64,000 nt of DNA, taken from positions 806,001 to 870,000 of the forward strand of contig CM073203.1 of NCBI GenBank assembly GCA_037042915.1, in the 5' to 3' direction. Shown here piece after piece: positions 21,930 to 33,404 of this stretch (positions are counted from its first letter, which is position 1; every line of letters begins with the position of its first letter). The DNA comes from Auricularia sp. M13. Taxonomy: Eukaryota; Basidiomycota; Agaricomycetes; Auriculariales; Auriculariaceae. The position numbers were made by a program, and so were the translations under genes. The notes beneath the pieces were generated by a model, which searched no databases, was not told the origin of the DNA, and worked only from the letters and a program-made list of their open reading frames with translations.

Positions 21930-23958
21930 TCACTCCGCAAAGCACCAGATCTCCAGTCTCCCCTCGGCTTTGCCTTTCGCTCCCTCTCGCGCAGTCTCGA
22001 CAGCAAGGTCGAAGTCCATCTCGTCGAGCAGCGACACCTTCGAGCCGTCTTCGTCCGCGAACTTCATCGACGGCGGTTTCTCCATGCCAAACTTAGTCCG
22101 CACGCGGTCGGAGAATTCGTTGTAAGGCATGTCGGGAGGGATCGCCATACCGCGAACGTCATCCTTGAAATATAGCTGGACAAGCTATTAATCGCCGGGT
22201 TGGCGGGCCAGCGAAGAAAGCAATCTCACCTTCACGCGTATCTTACTCAATTCGGCGGGGAGCGCGTCCTCTCCGCTGCCGTACGCTTCATCCTCATCGT
22301 ATGATGTGACCGTAAACCGGCTTCGAGGCACGACGTCGCCGCGGCGGGATGTCGTAGCTCGCCTCCGAGGAGCTTGACGTGATGTAGCGCGAGACGGCGT
22401 GCGAGCTATCGAAAGCCCCAACCCTGACGACGGATAGGCGCGACTGGCTGCAGTCGGTGGCGCAGGCGCACTATCTGCCATGTAGTTGTCGTAGATCGCT
22501 GCGAGGCTCGGTGCAGGTGGCAACGCTGTGGCGAAGCAACGCGTCAGTTGTTTGACACAGTCTCAGCAGCTCCCACCGCACCTTTGGACGGCGCGGCATT
22601 CGGGGAGCGCATCATACCGGGCCTAGCAAGGCTCATGCTGCGCGCCACGGTGGCAGGCGTAACAGGGTTGCCTGCAGAATGGTTCCTCCGAAGTGTCGTG
22701 GCGCTGCGGGCAATGGATCCGCTCCCTGCAGACGTGCTCCGCGCGAGGGTCGCTGGCGGAACCCATTCGTCCGCTGACTTAGGCATGTCGACAAGAGCAG
22801 CTGCAGGAGGGCGATCATCTACAACTGTTGTCTCAATGCGAATGCCAGTCGGACCCTCGCCTCGCTTCATGAGCTCGGTGCCGGTGAAACCGGTGTAGGC
22901 GTTGCGGGCATCATCTGCTGCGACAAGACGCTGCACGAAGAAGATCGGCTCGAGCGACGTGAAACGGAGATGGTAACCCTCACCGCCTTGCCCAGATAGT
23001 CTTTGGCACTGAGATTGGCCACCTTCGACTGCGACGGACGAAACAAAACGCCCAGAGGCTGGACGCGGCTGAGTCAGCATCGCATAGCAACAACAAACAA
23101 ATGCGGAGAAGCGCCGGCTAGCCAGATGGCGAGATGACTGGCCCAGCCAATGGCTGGACGCGATGCACGGCAGGGAGATAGTCAACTCACGATGCTGAAC
23201 ACGGTAAAACCTTCGCCTTGACTACGCAAGCATTCGTCAATGACCTCGTGCTCCGGCGTGGCTTTGGCGCGAATGGCCAGACGAAGGTCGGACAAGCCCT
23301 CCTCAATGAGTCCGAGGTTGATTTGAGATAGTCCTCTGAGATGATGGCTGAGAATGACGGGGAACGGCGGGTGATGAATGCTCACCGGTTGAACAAGAGC
23401 TCAGCCAAATGAAGCGTAAAATCAAGTCCGAGTTGCGGATATTTACTGCCGGCGGGATGAGGGATGAACTTGTCTGTAAGGCCAGACGATCTCACATGCT
23501 CTGGTTTCCCCGAAGATTCTCGATCGCGTCGTCAAAGTCTTTCACAGCGAGTTCAAAGCGACCCAGGAGGAAGTTAGACACTCCACACTGGAAGTAACTG
23601 TAGGACGGTAAGTGACTTTTAACTGATCAAGGCGGCGAAGACTGACGCTACCGCGAGATAACGATCGAGAGTAATGGCGCTGTTGAAGTTTTCGACCTGC
23701 GTAGAATATCAGTCACATTCCGTGGCTGATATTCTGAGGACCCACAGCTTTATCATGTTCTCCAAGTACGGCGTGGGTTAGGCCAATATTCGTTAGGATT
23801 TTCGCCGAGTCTCCAATAGTCTACCACAAAACAGGTGAGTACGCGAAGAGACGAGTAACGCCGCGCACTTGGAATATGGCTATGGCCTTATCGTAGTCTT
23901 GAGCATCGTAGGCTTCAAGAGCTTGAACCCATGTCTTAATCTCAGCTTTCAAAGACAT
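21930..23958 (-). CDS. noxR: NoxR, NADPH oxidase regulator (p67phox-like), copy 2
   Basis: Ten exons: 23958-23869, 23820-23746, 23696-23647, 23597-23496, 23445-23386, 23335-23191, 23058-22984, 22930-22582, 22525-22230, 22175-21930; 495 residues. The first six exons are 90, 75, 50, 102, 60 and 145 nt, exactly as in copy 1, and about two thirds of the first 30 residues agree. TPR region, Pro/Ser linker and C-terminal PB1 (LYFKDDVRGMAIPPDMPY, then DEDGSKVSLLDEMDFD) are all present and the frame is intact. Two introns, after DYLGKA and within PB1 after KIRVK, are absent from copy 1. Role as for copy 1; whether both bind the same Nox is unknown. Confidence 0.92.
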
Positions 23959-24813
23959 TTATCTCCGTCGAGGGGCGCGCCGGGCGAGAGGAGAAAATGG
24001 GAGTGGAGTGGTGAATAAAGGTCGATATATGACGTCGAAAACAAAGGACCAGCCTATGTTGCGTTGGGGGGTTGCGTCGCAAGCAGAAAGGAAAGCTTGA
24101 CTTCGGTTATATCAGTGCGGCAACGGGGGCGCGACCACCTGTGGCTGTACTGTGTGGGAAAAGTCTAGGCGGGAGGGCTCGACCGTATAGTACTGCAAGG
24201 ATTTAAGGATGCGCTATCACCGCCGGGGCTTCCAGTGCAGAGCGAGCATCGAGAGCGCAAGGTGCAGCAAGCAGCAAGCGTCAAATGGGACTGGGTATTT
24301 ATACCGCACACAGGGTGGCGTGGCGTCCGTGCGTACACCACCGGTTGTTGTTACAACGATTGGGCACATCCGATTGGCGTGTCAAGTAGGCACGCTATCG
24401 CAGTGTGGCATCTGCAATCAATATAGTCCACGAATGGAGCACCGAGGAGGTCAATGTGCAAAAGGTGTCCATTACCGGCAAACTCCGTATGTTCCAACCA
24501 TCCTGATGCTTCATGCTCATGCCCAAAATGACCTTCATGAACACTCCTTCAATTTCCCTTCGCACAGTTTCTTGCGGGTTTCTTTCATGTTAATTCTGCG
24601 GGGCGGTCACGCCTACGGCTCGGACGACGTTCAAAGTTCAGCAGTCGACTTCACTAAGTAGCAAGTACACTTGCGGTGATCCAATGTATAAAGGTAGTGA
24701 GGGAAATAGAGCGACCCCTATACATGTGTTGTTAGTACAAGGTAACTCCTACAAGCGAGAATGACACGGGGTGTACGGTAAATCCGCACAAGAGCTTCCG
24801 CGAGAGCGCCAAT
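23959..24813. other. intergenic, no gene seen
   Basis: Upstream region of noxR copy 2 and 3' flank of an F-box relic. No recognisable frame. Confidence 0.5.
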
Positions 24814-26190
24814 CTAATCAATACTGATAACAACCGGTTTGTCCATGGCAGATATTACCAAGATATTACCACCTTCCTGCCACCTTCTCCAGAGCTGGGC
24901 ACAGCGCACGGAGGGAATTCCGCTCTGGGGTTTTCGAAAGCTTATGAGCATGAATGGCGACGAGACATACCCGGTCTGGGCAAATCTCTGCCTCCGCAGA
25001 CGAGTCCCTCGGTGTGCGCACATCGATCTGCAATCGGAGTAGATGTGGGAAGCCGCTAGTGAGGTGCAGGAGATAGAAGACGTGCTTGACTTGAAGCCGA
25101 ATATACGTGAGTCTTGGGTATGGGAAGTCGATTCCAGTCGGCGGGGGAGGCTCGCCGGCAAAGACGTCGTGCGCGTCTGACTGGAACTGTATGTAGTAGA
25201 TCCGCACGCGATGCAGACGCTCTGGGACAATTGTAACGCGGGCTAAGACCTCTGGTTCGTCGAAAGAGTTGTCGGCGACGTGAAGGTTGAGTTCACCAGG
25301 TACATGGACCCAGAATGCTGGGCCAGTCTGGAGGATCGTGCCTCCACCAGGGAATATTGTATACGACGCTGGCGGGCCCGACTGGAGGAAGTGTCGGTCC
25401 GGCACTGCCGGACAGTGGAAATAACTGCCGACCGCGAGACGTTTCAGGTAGAGACCAGTAGCTTAGTGAAATGATATCCGTCGAGTGCAAGCTGGGAAGC
25501 CGCGAAAGGTAGTAGGGTCTGATACGAGAGGGAACGAATCGGAGACCCGTGTCGGCGCCCCCTGGAATAGTGGCCTACTTTCACGAGACGAGCTGTTGCA
25601 AATGCGGGAACGTCGCTTGCGAAAATGTCGTCGAAATTGACAGAGAGCAACTTCGGCGCGGGACCGCCAAACAGATAGGAGGAAGAGGAACTGGTGGCTG
25701 ACCGTGGCGTATCTCCATACTCCGGCACATTTCGAAGCTGCGCACGCCGCAGATGCGGCGCGGGGTGACACAACGATGCGTCGACTGCGGAGCGGAATTC
25801 GTCGGCCACGATGAGGCGGCGAGCGACAAGCACTGGCAAAGCCTTCGTAATGCATGACCACATGGCGCAAATGAATGGATGAACCTCATATAGATCCTTT
25901 GAGAGACGGATATCGAACCACGTGAAAGACAAGCGTAGCTAAGATCGTGACGGGTAGCATGCTGCACGACCTCTCGGAAAGTCGCCAGGTGCTCCGCAAA
26001 TGGTGGTTCTTGCTAATCCTTCAGCTTCTTGAACGACGTAGACAGCTGGATAGATCATCCATCATGGTGGTACGCGGCAGTGTGGAAATGGTGGCACATT
26101 GCAGCCGTGTTTCTGAGATCATGAGGAGACAACCCCTTCATAATGATGACGACAAGCTTTATGGGCAGCCGTGGTGGACACCCATCAAAC
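24814..26190 (-). pseudogene. relic of F-box gene related to the 46-47 kb gene
   Basis: On the minus strand, in order but in different frames: an F-box-like segment (RLPIKLVVIIMKGLSPHDL, then MCHHFHTAAYHH), a helix matching FRELTQHA of the 46-47 kb gene, the block CITKALPVLVARRLIVADEF, PAPKLLSVNFDDIFASDVP, and a C-terminal part with YPRLTYIRLQVKHVF. Each aligns with the same order of blocks in the near-complete copy at 45.8-47.4 kb. Stops and several frame changes separate the blocks and no set of introns repairs them, so it is a host-gene pseudogene. It stands head-to-head with a relic of the 51.6-52.2 kb gene. Confidence 0.65.
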
Positions 26191-26589
26191 CCGTAGGGCG
26201 CCATATCCAACAGCAAACACCCGGGAAGCATGCTCGAAGCCCATTTCGCATCGATGACGATGCAGGCGGACTTGGAATTGACGTGAAGCCTGCACATGAA
26301 GGCCCTCAGGCTCTCGCGTACACTACCACCCTCTCCCGCTTCTGCTCTTTTTAGGTCTCTGGTCAGGCGCAGATGACTCTGCATCCTGGTTGTGCTTTCA
26401 GAAAGGCGACCTACAATGTCTGCGCCACGTTTGCGCAGCTTTGTGCTGGCTTCATGGTGCGAGCAGTCCAAGTGGCATGCCTTCGTGTTGATCGCAGCCA
26501 GCTCTGCATATGGAACCTATGTTTGAAGCACATGATTTGCGACATTGCGTTTGTTGATCAGGGCGCCAGGCCGCTCACCTTAGTATGGT

Positions 26590-26942
26590 AACGGCCATCG
26601 AGTTTGGCCTGGACGCGACGTTCGCAAACCCTCTCCGTAACAAGTAACTCGACATCCAACAGGCGCCTGTAACTCTGCGGTGGGTCACATTGCAACATGC
26701 ATAGCGAGATGCCCCATCGTCCTTTCTCAATGTCCTCGTGAAGCCTGCAGTGTCGTCCCGAAGAGGTGCACCGCATGCAGCAGCCAATCGCTGATGCGTT
26801 GGGTACGACCCGACCTCAGACGCCTTCAGCGCCGCATGCTTCATGCGGCCAATCCGGAGGTGTATCATGCGATTAAAGACGACGCTCCTGCCGTACCTGC
26901 GGCTCGCGAAACCATTCCGGTGATATACCGTGCGCGAGCCCC
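26590..26942 (+). pseudogene. relic of the orphan gene found at 51.6-52.2 kb
   Basis: The plus strand encodes LRRLQRRMLHAANPEVYHAI then KDDAPAVPAARETIP, which matches LIRLERRIVYAADPDAWHAL then KDDVPVAQAPRKTIPL of the gene at 52172-51585. The upstream half of that gene is not readable here. It points away from the F-box relic at 24.8-26.2 kb, the same head-to-head layout as at 52-53 kb. Confidence 0.55.
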
Positions 26943-27064
26943 GTGATAAATAATATGAATATCCACCTGCACGTGCTCGCAATCCCTGAAAGGTTGGCAG
27001 CACTGAGGTTGGATGCACATGAGTTGTACAAACTTGGATTCAGAAATTGTGACAGCGGTGCAAG

Positions 27065-27094
27065 CACGTGCTCAAGCGCTCAAGCGCTCACGTG
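27065..27094. promoter_or_regulatory. paired CACGTG boxes around a tandem 8-mer
   Basis: CACGTG at 27065-27070 and again at 27089-27094, with two copies of TCAAGCGC between them. CACGTG is the palindromic site of bHLH regulators. It lies 207 bases before the kinase ATG at 27301. Confidence 0.4.
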
Positions 27095-27300
27095 GGATCG
27101 CCGGATTGCTCACCGCTGACAATTGAGCTGCGGTCGATCTCGGCCATGCAGAGAACGATTTCGGCAGTGCAGCGACCGATAAGGATGATGACTGCGGCGA
27201 TGACCGCGGCAGTGCCTAGGCGGTGCCACAGAGAATATTTTAGCAGCTCCGGCATCTTTCCTTCGTACTTTGTCTAGCGCACCAACCATTACCTTGCAGG

Positions 27301-27971
27301 ATGACAGATACGACACCCGCTGCTCCTTTCATCTACCTTGGAGGATATCCTGGTGTCGGAAAGCAGACCGTTGCGCGCGAACTCCTGTGAGTGTTGGAAT
27401 CCGCGACTTGCGATTGATTCTGAAGATCAACCTTGCACGCTCAGGAAGCTCATTTCGGACTCGCGAATCATCAATAATCATCTCCTCATTGACCTGTGCG
27501 CCGCGGTCTTCAAGCAGGGCACTCCAGAATATGAAGCTCTCAGAACGACATTGGTAAGCCGGTCAGCGACTAAAGCACGCCGTGCTGACGGTATCACAGC
27601 GCCTCGAAATGTTGGGAGCTATCGCCAAGGCAGAGTCGATTCGCGGGACGACCTTCATCTTCACCGGCGCTCACGTTGCAACCAATCCCGTCTCGGAGAA
27701 AGCTCGCGATTTCGAGCGTGCGGCTGCAGAAAGAGGGTCGCCTTTTGTCTCGGTCATCTTGACCTGCGATCGAGAGGAGCATATGAACCGAGTGCAGGAT
27801 CCTGCCCGCGTTGGAAAACTCAAATCCACCGCTATCGTCTCCAAGATCGTCGACTCAGGACCGCCATTCGAGTTCGGTTCAGCGCGCGAGCTGGTCATCG
27901 ATACGACTGGCAAATCTCCCCAGGATGTCGCGGCGGAAATCGTTGCTCATGTCCAAGCCGCTTCCGCTTGA
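27301..27971 (+). CDS. P-loop NTPase / small-molecule kinase-like protein (AAA_33 type)
   Basis: Three exons, 27301-27386, 27445-27553 and 27600-27971, give 188 residues. A Walker A motif GGYPGVGKQT lies at about residues 14-23. Later blocks are FIFTGAHVATNPVSE and VSVILTCDREEHMNRV, where the Asp/Arg-rich part resembles the LID of small kinases, and the tail LVIDTTGKSPQDVAAEIV is typical of the family. These proteins phosphorylate small molecules or nucleotides in the cytosol; the substrate cannot be told. It is short and complete, with a normal fungal intron pattern. Preceded by paired CACGTG boxes. Confidence 0.75.
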
Positions 27972-28542
27972 CGGCCTACTGTTGTTGATTCTATAACGGA
28001 CCATTCTCCGAGGCGGACAATACATGTAGTTACAGTAACTTCACGAACGTACTACATTTGAGATCGAAGTTCTGAAGTCTATAGCCTCACTTCCAGTTGG
28101 GATGGTGCACATTTAGACTGCAGGGAACACCGCATCTGTGGATATACTCTCATCTCGGCATACCGTATTGCCGTAACTAATGCCAGACCCAGTACGTTAC
28201 GCATTCAAGGACAATGCAGACATCAATATTGTCCCGCTTTACGGTGATGCGTCTATCCATCGCGGCTACCACTGATGCCCACTCCTCCTAAGACAACATA
28301 TAATGTTCCAATAGAAAAGATGATCTTCCTGCTTCGTTTGCTTGATCTCACCGTTCCAATCATCACAAATTTGCCTACTGGCTGAACCATGTGCGCCGTG
28401 CGGACACCTCATGTGAACGCAAGCACTGAATACCTCCATTGCCTTCTCCTGGAAACGCCGGTAAATACTCCCGATGGTATAAAGGAAAGAGGTGCATAGC
28501 TAGACCTTCCAGGTCCTTCCTTCGACCCTCCTCCGCCGCGAC
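27972..28542. other. intergenic, no gene seen
   Basis: Between the kinase and the amidase relic. No supported feature. Confidence 0.5.
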
Positions 28543-31500
28543 ATGTGGCCATTCCCAGAACACCCAGACGAGCGGCTATACAGCGACCCCTCCCCGCTCC
28601 GCCGGGAAGAGGGGTCGCTGCATAGACGTCGCTCTCAGGTAGACTAAGACGAGCGCATAGCTCAAAAGCTGAAGGAACGCTCAGATGCGCTTAGCACGGC
28701 AAAGCCGTACAACGCCGCGGAGCACGCGCAGTTCATCCAAGCGACAGGTGAGCGGTCGGCGGACTCACCTGTGCAAACAAGCGCCAACCGGTTGACAGCG
28801 CCGGAGATCGTTTCTCGCATCAGCGCCGGCGACTGGACCGCTTCCGCCGTCCTCGAGGCGTACATTGCGTGCGCGGCCCAGGCGCATGCTGCGACTAATG
28901 GCCTTACGGAAGTCATGTTTGACGCGGCGCGCAACCGTGCGCGTGCTCTGGATGACGCGTTCACAGCTACCGGCAAGCCGACGGGCCCTCTGCACGGTGT
29001 GCCCATGACGCTAAAAGATACATGTGCGCGCTACGCGCATATTTCGACGGGTTGGCAGGCTGACGGAGTTCGCAGTCGATGTGGTCGGATTTGACACCAC
29101 GATCGGCTTCACTCAGTGGATCGGGCGACGGCCGACAAAGAATGCGGACGTACGTCGTTCTGTGTGATCAGTATCCACGCGTTGAGCATCTCTATAGGCT
29201 GTTCAACTCATCTTGGAAGCTGGGGCCGTTCCCTTCGCAAAAACGAACGTGCCGTGCGTCTCGGTCATGACAGTAAAGCTTTCCCATCCGCCTTGACAGT
29301 CCCACAGGCAAACTCTGCTCTCATTTGAATGCTCCAATCCGCTCTGGGGACGCACCACCAGCCTTTACTCGAAGGACTACACCTCAGGAGGCAGCTCTGG
29401 CGGCGAAGGTGCCCTTCTCGCCCTTCATGGCAGTGCCCTCGGACTAGGCACGGACATCGGCGGCAGTCTTCGCTTCCCGGCTGCCTTCTGCGGCGTCTAC
29501 TCCCTAAAACCAGGTCATGGTCGCGTTCCCTATGGTGGTGTTCAATTTACGTCGCAGTGACCGTCCTTTCGTAATGAACGAAAGTAATGACAGTGTACAG
29601 CATGCTTCGGCGGATTCAAGAGCGTCCCACTCGTTGCCGGTCCTATGGCTCGATCCGTAGATGACTTGGTACTGCTTTCAAAAGTCCTGTTTGGCAAGCA
29701 ATGCTCCGACCATCATGTGGCACTGGTGCCCTATCGCAATGTTGTCTTGCCGCAGAAGCTGAAATTCGGGTATTACATTGACGGTCAGTTATCTGTGCAC
29801 CATCGCCGTGCCACAAATTTTTCTCATGCAGTGAGATTTCAGATGGTTTTGTCAAGGCTTCTCCCGCCTGCGCGCGCGCGGTCAATCAGGCAGTTGAAGC
29901 TCTGCGCTCCAACGGGCACGAATGTGTCGAGATCGACTGGTCATTCAGTGCGTTCTGACACTCTCATGATCTCAGCGTCGTATTCAAGTTGAACCTCTTG
30001 CAGATAGTGGACCAGCACAGATATTCTCGGGGTTGATATCGTCGGATGGATACCGTACACTCTTCAGCCCAGTCGGCCCAGACGCCATCGTAAGTCCCAC
30101 ACCCTCGCTAACAGGTCGAAGTCTCATTGGCCGTTCGCCGTAGGACGATTCTCTCTCCATGTTGCACCTGTTAACTAAGCTCCCTGGTAAGTCGCGCGTA
30201 CAACTGAACTCCGGCATTTAATACCGGGACAGCGATCGTGCGCTCGGCATTGGCGTGGGTCGTCGGCTCGGTCGTCGGTTATGGAAAGCCGGACTGACCA
30301 GCTTCGGATTTGATGCCCAGTCGACCGCGGAGCAATCCATCGAGCATGTTCCGATAGCCGAATCAAAGGCGCAACAATGTGCGCGGAGGTAATCTGTTAC
30401 GGCCGCGAGCAAGTCCGTGGGTTCCATCATCGTGCCTCGACACCATGCGGCACGGCCTAGCAAGCGCTGGCGCGCTGCCTTGAGCTGAATTAAGCTATAA
30501 TTCTCTATGTAGGCAGCAAGGAGAATCAGGGAGGTGGCACACTGCTCCGGGTCAAGTACTACAAAGGGACAACTTCACGTTTCATCGCTGGTGCCACGTT
30601 TCTTCGAATCTCCATGAACTACTTCAATCTACTAGTACAGGCTCTTTTCCCAGTTGGGAACTCGGACTGACCTCAATGTATGGTTCTGCATCGGAATTCA
30701 GTATTAGATTTAGGGTGAGATTCTAGGGAGGAATGAACTCTTAGAAATATATCTAGGATAACAAAGGGCATATTCAGGCAAAACTTTGAGTCTTTCGAGA
30801 TGTCGTTGTCTCGTTCCGTCCAGACCGGGAGATGTTCGGCGTCTTCCCTCACTCTCCTTTCGACCTCCATGTTATGTAGAATTCTCCAGTGCATTCAATC
30901 TCTCTATTTGCTCCATGTCGCGACTTACCGACTTCCTTCTGACTACTCAAACGCACTGCCGGCCGTCGGAAGCTCGTACACTTCCTGGGAGCCCGACACA
31001 CATTCGATCGACCGTATGCAGCCGTATGCCCGCCACCAGGGATTCTCAGACGGTGGCCAGCAGCATCATTGACTGACGCTGTGAATATGCAGCGCCAGAA
31101 TGCCGCTCGTAGTTATAGGCGCGGCCTTCGCTCACCGGCCGAGTACTGTACAGTGCACTACTATGCCGCCGTTGCGTCGTCCGGAAACATGTCAGTCCGT
31201 CCTGCACTCCGTTGGACACGAAGGTCTGCGACATGCGAAGCTCGCTACCGCGGCGATTGCCCGATGGCTCTCCATCTCTCCCTGACTTACATGACGACGC
31301 CCCCAGGGCAGGCATCTTGAAAATTAACACAGTAACACCTCTGGGTGCATGCGCGAGGGACTGTTCGACAAGGCCAAGTTAGGCGCAGCGCCAGGAACGT
31401 ACAAACTTCAAAAGCGGACGGTCGTCGACGCTACCGGGAGCGATCAATCTCAGAACTGCCGCTTTACAGTTCTGGACGGTGCCTCGGCTGCCGCTGGCCA

Positions 31501-32845
31501 TCTGCCTCTGGATGTGACGCCATGACAACGCGAGAATGTGTACCTATCCTACCTTGCGGGCTCGCAGTTGCAGTTGCTTTGCAAAAAGTACGCAACACTG
31601 CAACATATCCAACACTGGGACAACTTGGTAGCCCTGCGGCACGATAAATCTATGCTGGCACTGGGATCGTCCTCATCTTTGGAGAGGAAATACTGTACTG
31701 TGCGATTGCCGCCACCACCGGCTGCCCAGAACTGAGCAGGATAACTACACCGATACCATCTTCCTCTGCCTGTGGCAGCAGCTTTCCGATGTGCTCAAAG
31801 ATGCTCATGCAGGCGCGGAGAAACCGCAGGTTTTCTCCACCTCTGGCTTTATTTCTTGACGTTGTTAGAAGTCATCCACGTCCGTGATTCAACATACTTC
31901 TTCTGTAGTGTGTTTCGGCTTTCTTGAGCCGCCGCCAGAGCCCCAGCACTTGGTAAGCCGCAGCCCGCCCTTGACAATGACAACGATGTCGATATTCCGG
32001 AGGCAACTGCACCGCGCTGACCACCGGACATGCTCTCGGCCGTAAGGCTTTACCTCCGTTCACATTGTTGCGCCAAAGGTTTGTCGCTCGGAAGACACTC
32101 GATGGATTGCTCCGGGCTTGATCTTGCATCAGATCCGAAGCTGGTCAGTCCGGCTTTCCATAGTCGGTGACCCGCAGTTCGCCAGCTTCGTCCACGAAGG
32201 GCGCGTCAAGTCTGTCTTCGAGTTGTACAAGCTTGTAGAGAGGCGCGACGCCCTTGCGGGGCGCCTGAATTCCGAGGTTGGTGCAGCGGATCCGCCTGAC
32301 CCTCCGATTCTGAATTCATGCACAGGTCTTCGATGCCATGGGCTTAGACGGTATCATCTCGCCAGTCATGGCTCTGCCGGGCATCCAGCACCAGTACGTT
32401 CTTCTCCGGGTTTCGCGTGGTGCGACTACTTACCTGATCTTCGTGGAAGCGCTGCAAAGGACGTCGCTTCGTTGTCCAATATGTGCATGATCTACAACTT
32501 GGCAGACTGCCCCGCGGGCGTTATCCCCGGCACCCGCGTTGATCCAGCCCTCGACGTACTGCCTAAAGGATATTGGCCTGAGGGAGCTGGGTCAAAACTG
32601 TTGGCGAAGGCGTGCACGAACCTCTACGATACGCAGAAGATGGCGGGGTTGCCCGTCGGCATTCAGGTACACTGGCTACATCCTCCCGTAACTTCGCGAT
32701 GCCTTAACTATGTGAACTTGCTATGCGACAGATCGCTGGGAGAAAGTGGGAAGACGAGAAGGTGCTGGAGATGATGCGCGTGGTGGATAACGCGCTGGGT
32801 CAGCAGGGCATTGGCAGCGGGCCCGCATGCATGATCAACGCGTAA
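28543..32845 (+). pseudogene. amidase (amidase-signature family) split by a transposon
   Basis: Exons on both sides of an insertion form one fungal amidase: GPLHGVPMTLKDT with the catalytic Lys, DVVGFDTTIGFTQWIG, AKTNVPQTLLSFECSNPLWG, then SGGSSGGEGALLALHGSALG and GTDIGGSLRFPAAF carrying the Ser-cisSer-Lys triad serines, and the C-terminal CPAGVIPGTRVDPALDV and LPVGIQIAGRKWEDE. Introns are regular and in phase. The family hydrolyses amides to acids and ammonia in the cytosol. Two lesions: an in-frame TAA at 28645-28647 (codon 35), and a 1,883-bp element inserted in the codons for SVVG|DPQFASF with a 6-bp target duplication. Otherwise the coding sequence is well kept, so loss is recent. Confidence 0.85.
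30280..32162. mobile_element. DNA transposon with long inverted ends, in the amidase gene
   Basis: The ends read TATGGAAAGCCGGACTGACC inward on both sides; the inverted similarity runs about 145 bases, with one mismatch in the first 36. GTCGGT is duplicated at 30274-30279 and 32163-32168, and removing the element plus one GTCGGT restores the amidase codons exactly. The inside is 1.6 kb without a recognisable transposase, so the copy is probably non-autonomous. One 58-codon frame from 31349 (MREGLFDKAKLGAAPGTYKL) looks coding-like and may be captured host sequence. A 6-bp duplication does not point to one common superfamily. Confidence 0.85.
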
Positions 32846-33404
32846 GAGCTCGAGATCCTGAATCAGTGCTAGCCTGCGCACTACGGAGTCGCATTGCAGG
32901 TAAGGGGTAGAGTCTGGTTCTTGTATGATTTAGATAAAGCAGTGTGCACTGGTTTAGAATTTCCGCGCACCAGTCATGTCCCTATGGTCAATCTCCGACG
33001 CTCTGCTCCTGAGAAACAGTCCCCCGCAAGTCCATGCTGTTTCAGCGTCCCGCGGAGAGACGACCTGTCAGTCATCCTCATGACATACTTATTACTGACA
33101 CTGTGCTCATTCTGAGGTGATTTCTGATTGTTCTACGAACAAGCATTCTGTCAGGTGACCGTGATCCGCGCTGAAGTTTGGCCTGTTTTGACAGTTGCCG
33201 TGCCTTTTAATAGGCGGTGTAGTTGTCGCGCGCGACTCTCATAACGGTGTCGAAGTGTGAGAAATTTAACGGAAGTCCTTTTCCCTTTGGGGTCGATCAC
33301 ACACAGCCTCGCGGCGGTAACGGATATTAACGTCGGTGGCGCGGCGGTGGGGCTTCGCGGAGCGTTGCGGTTGATTTTGGGACGGAAGCAGACCTCCCTG
33401 GCTC
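32846..33404. other. intergenic, no gene seen
   Basis: 3' flank of the amidase relic and promoter region of the next gene. No sure element. Confidence 0.5.

Noticed and set aside
28639-28660. 22-nt GT..AG segment that would remove the amidase TAA
   Set aside because: Too short for splicing, and removing it breaks the downstream frame.
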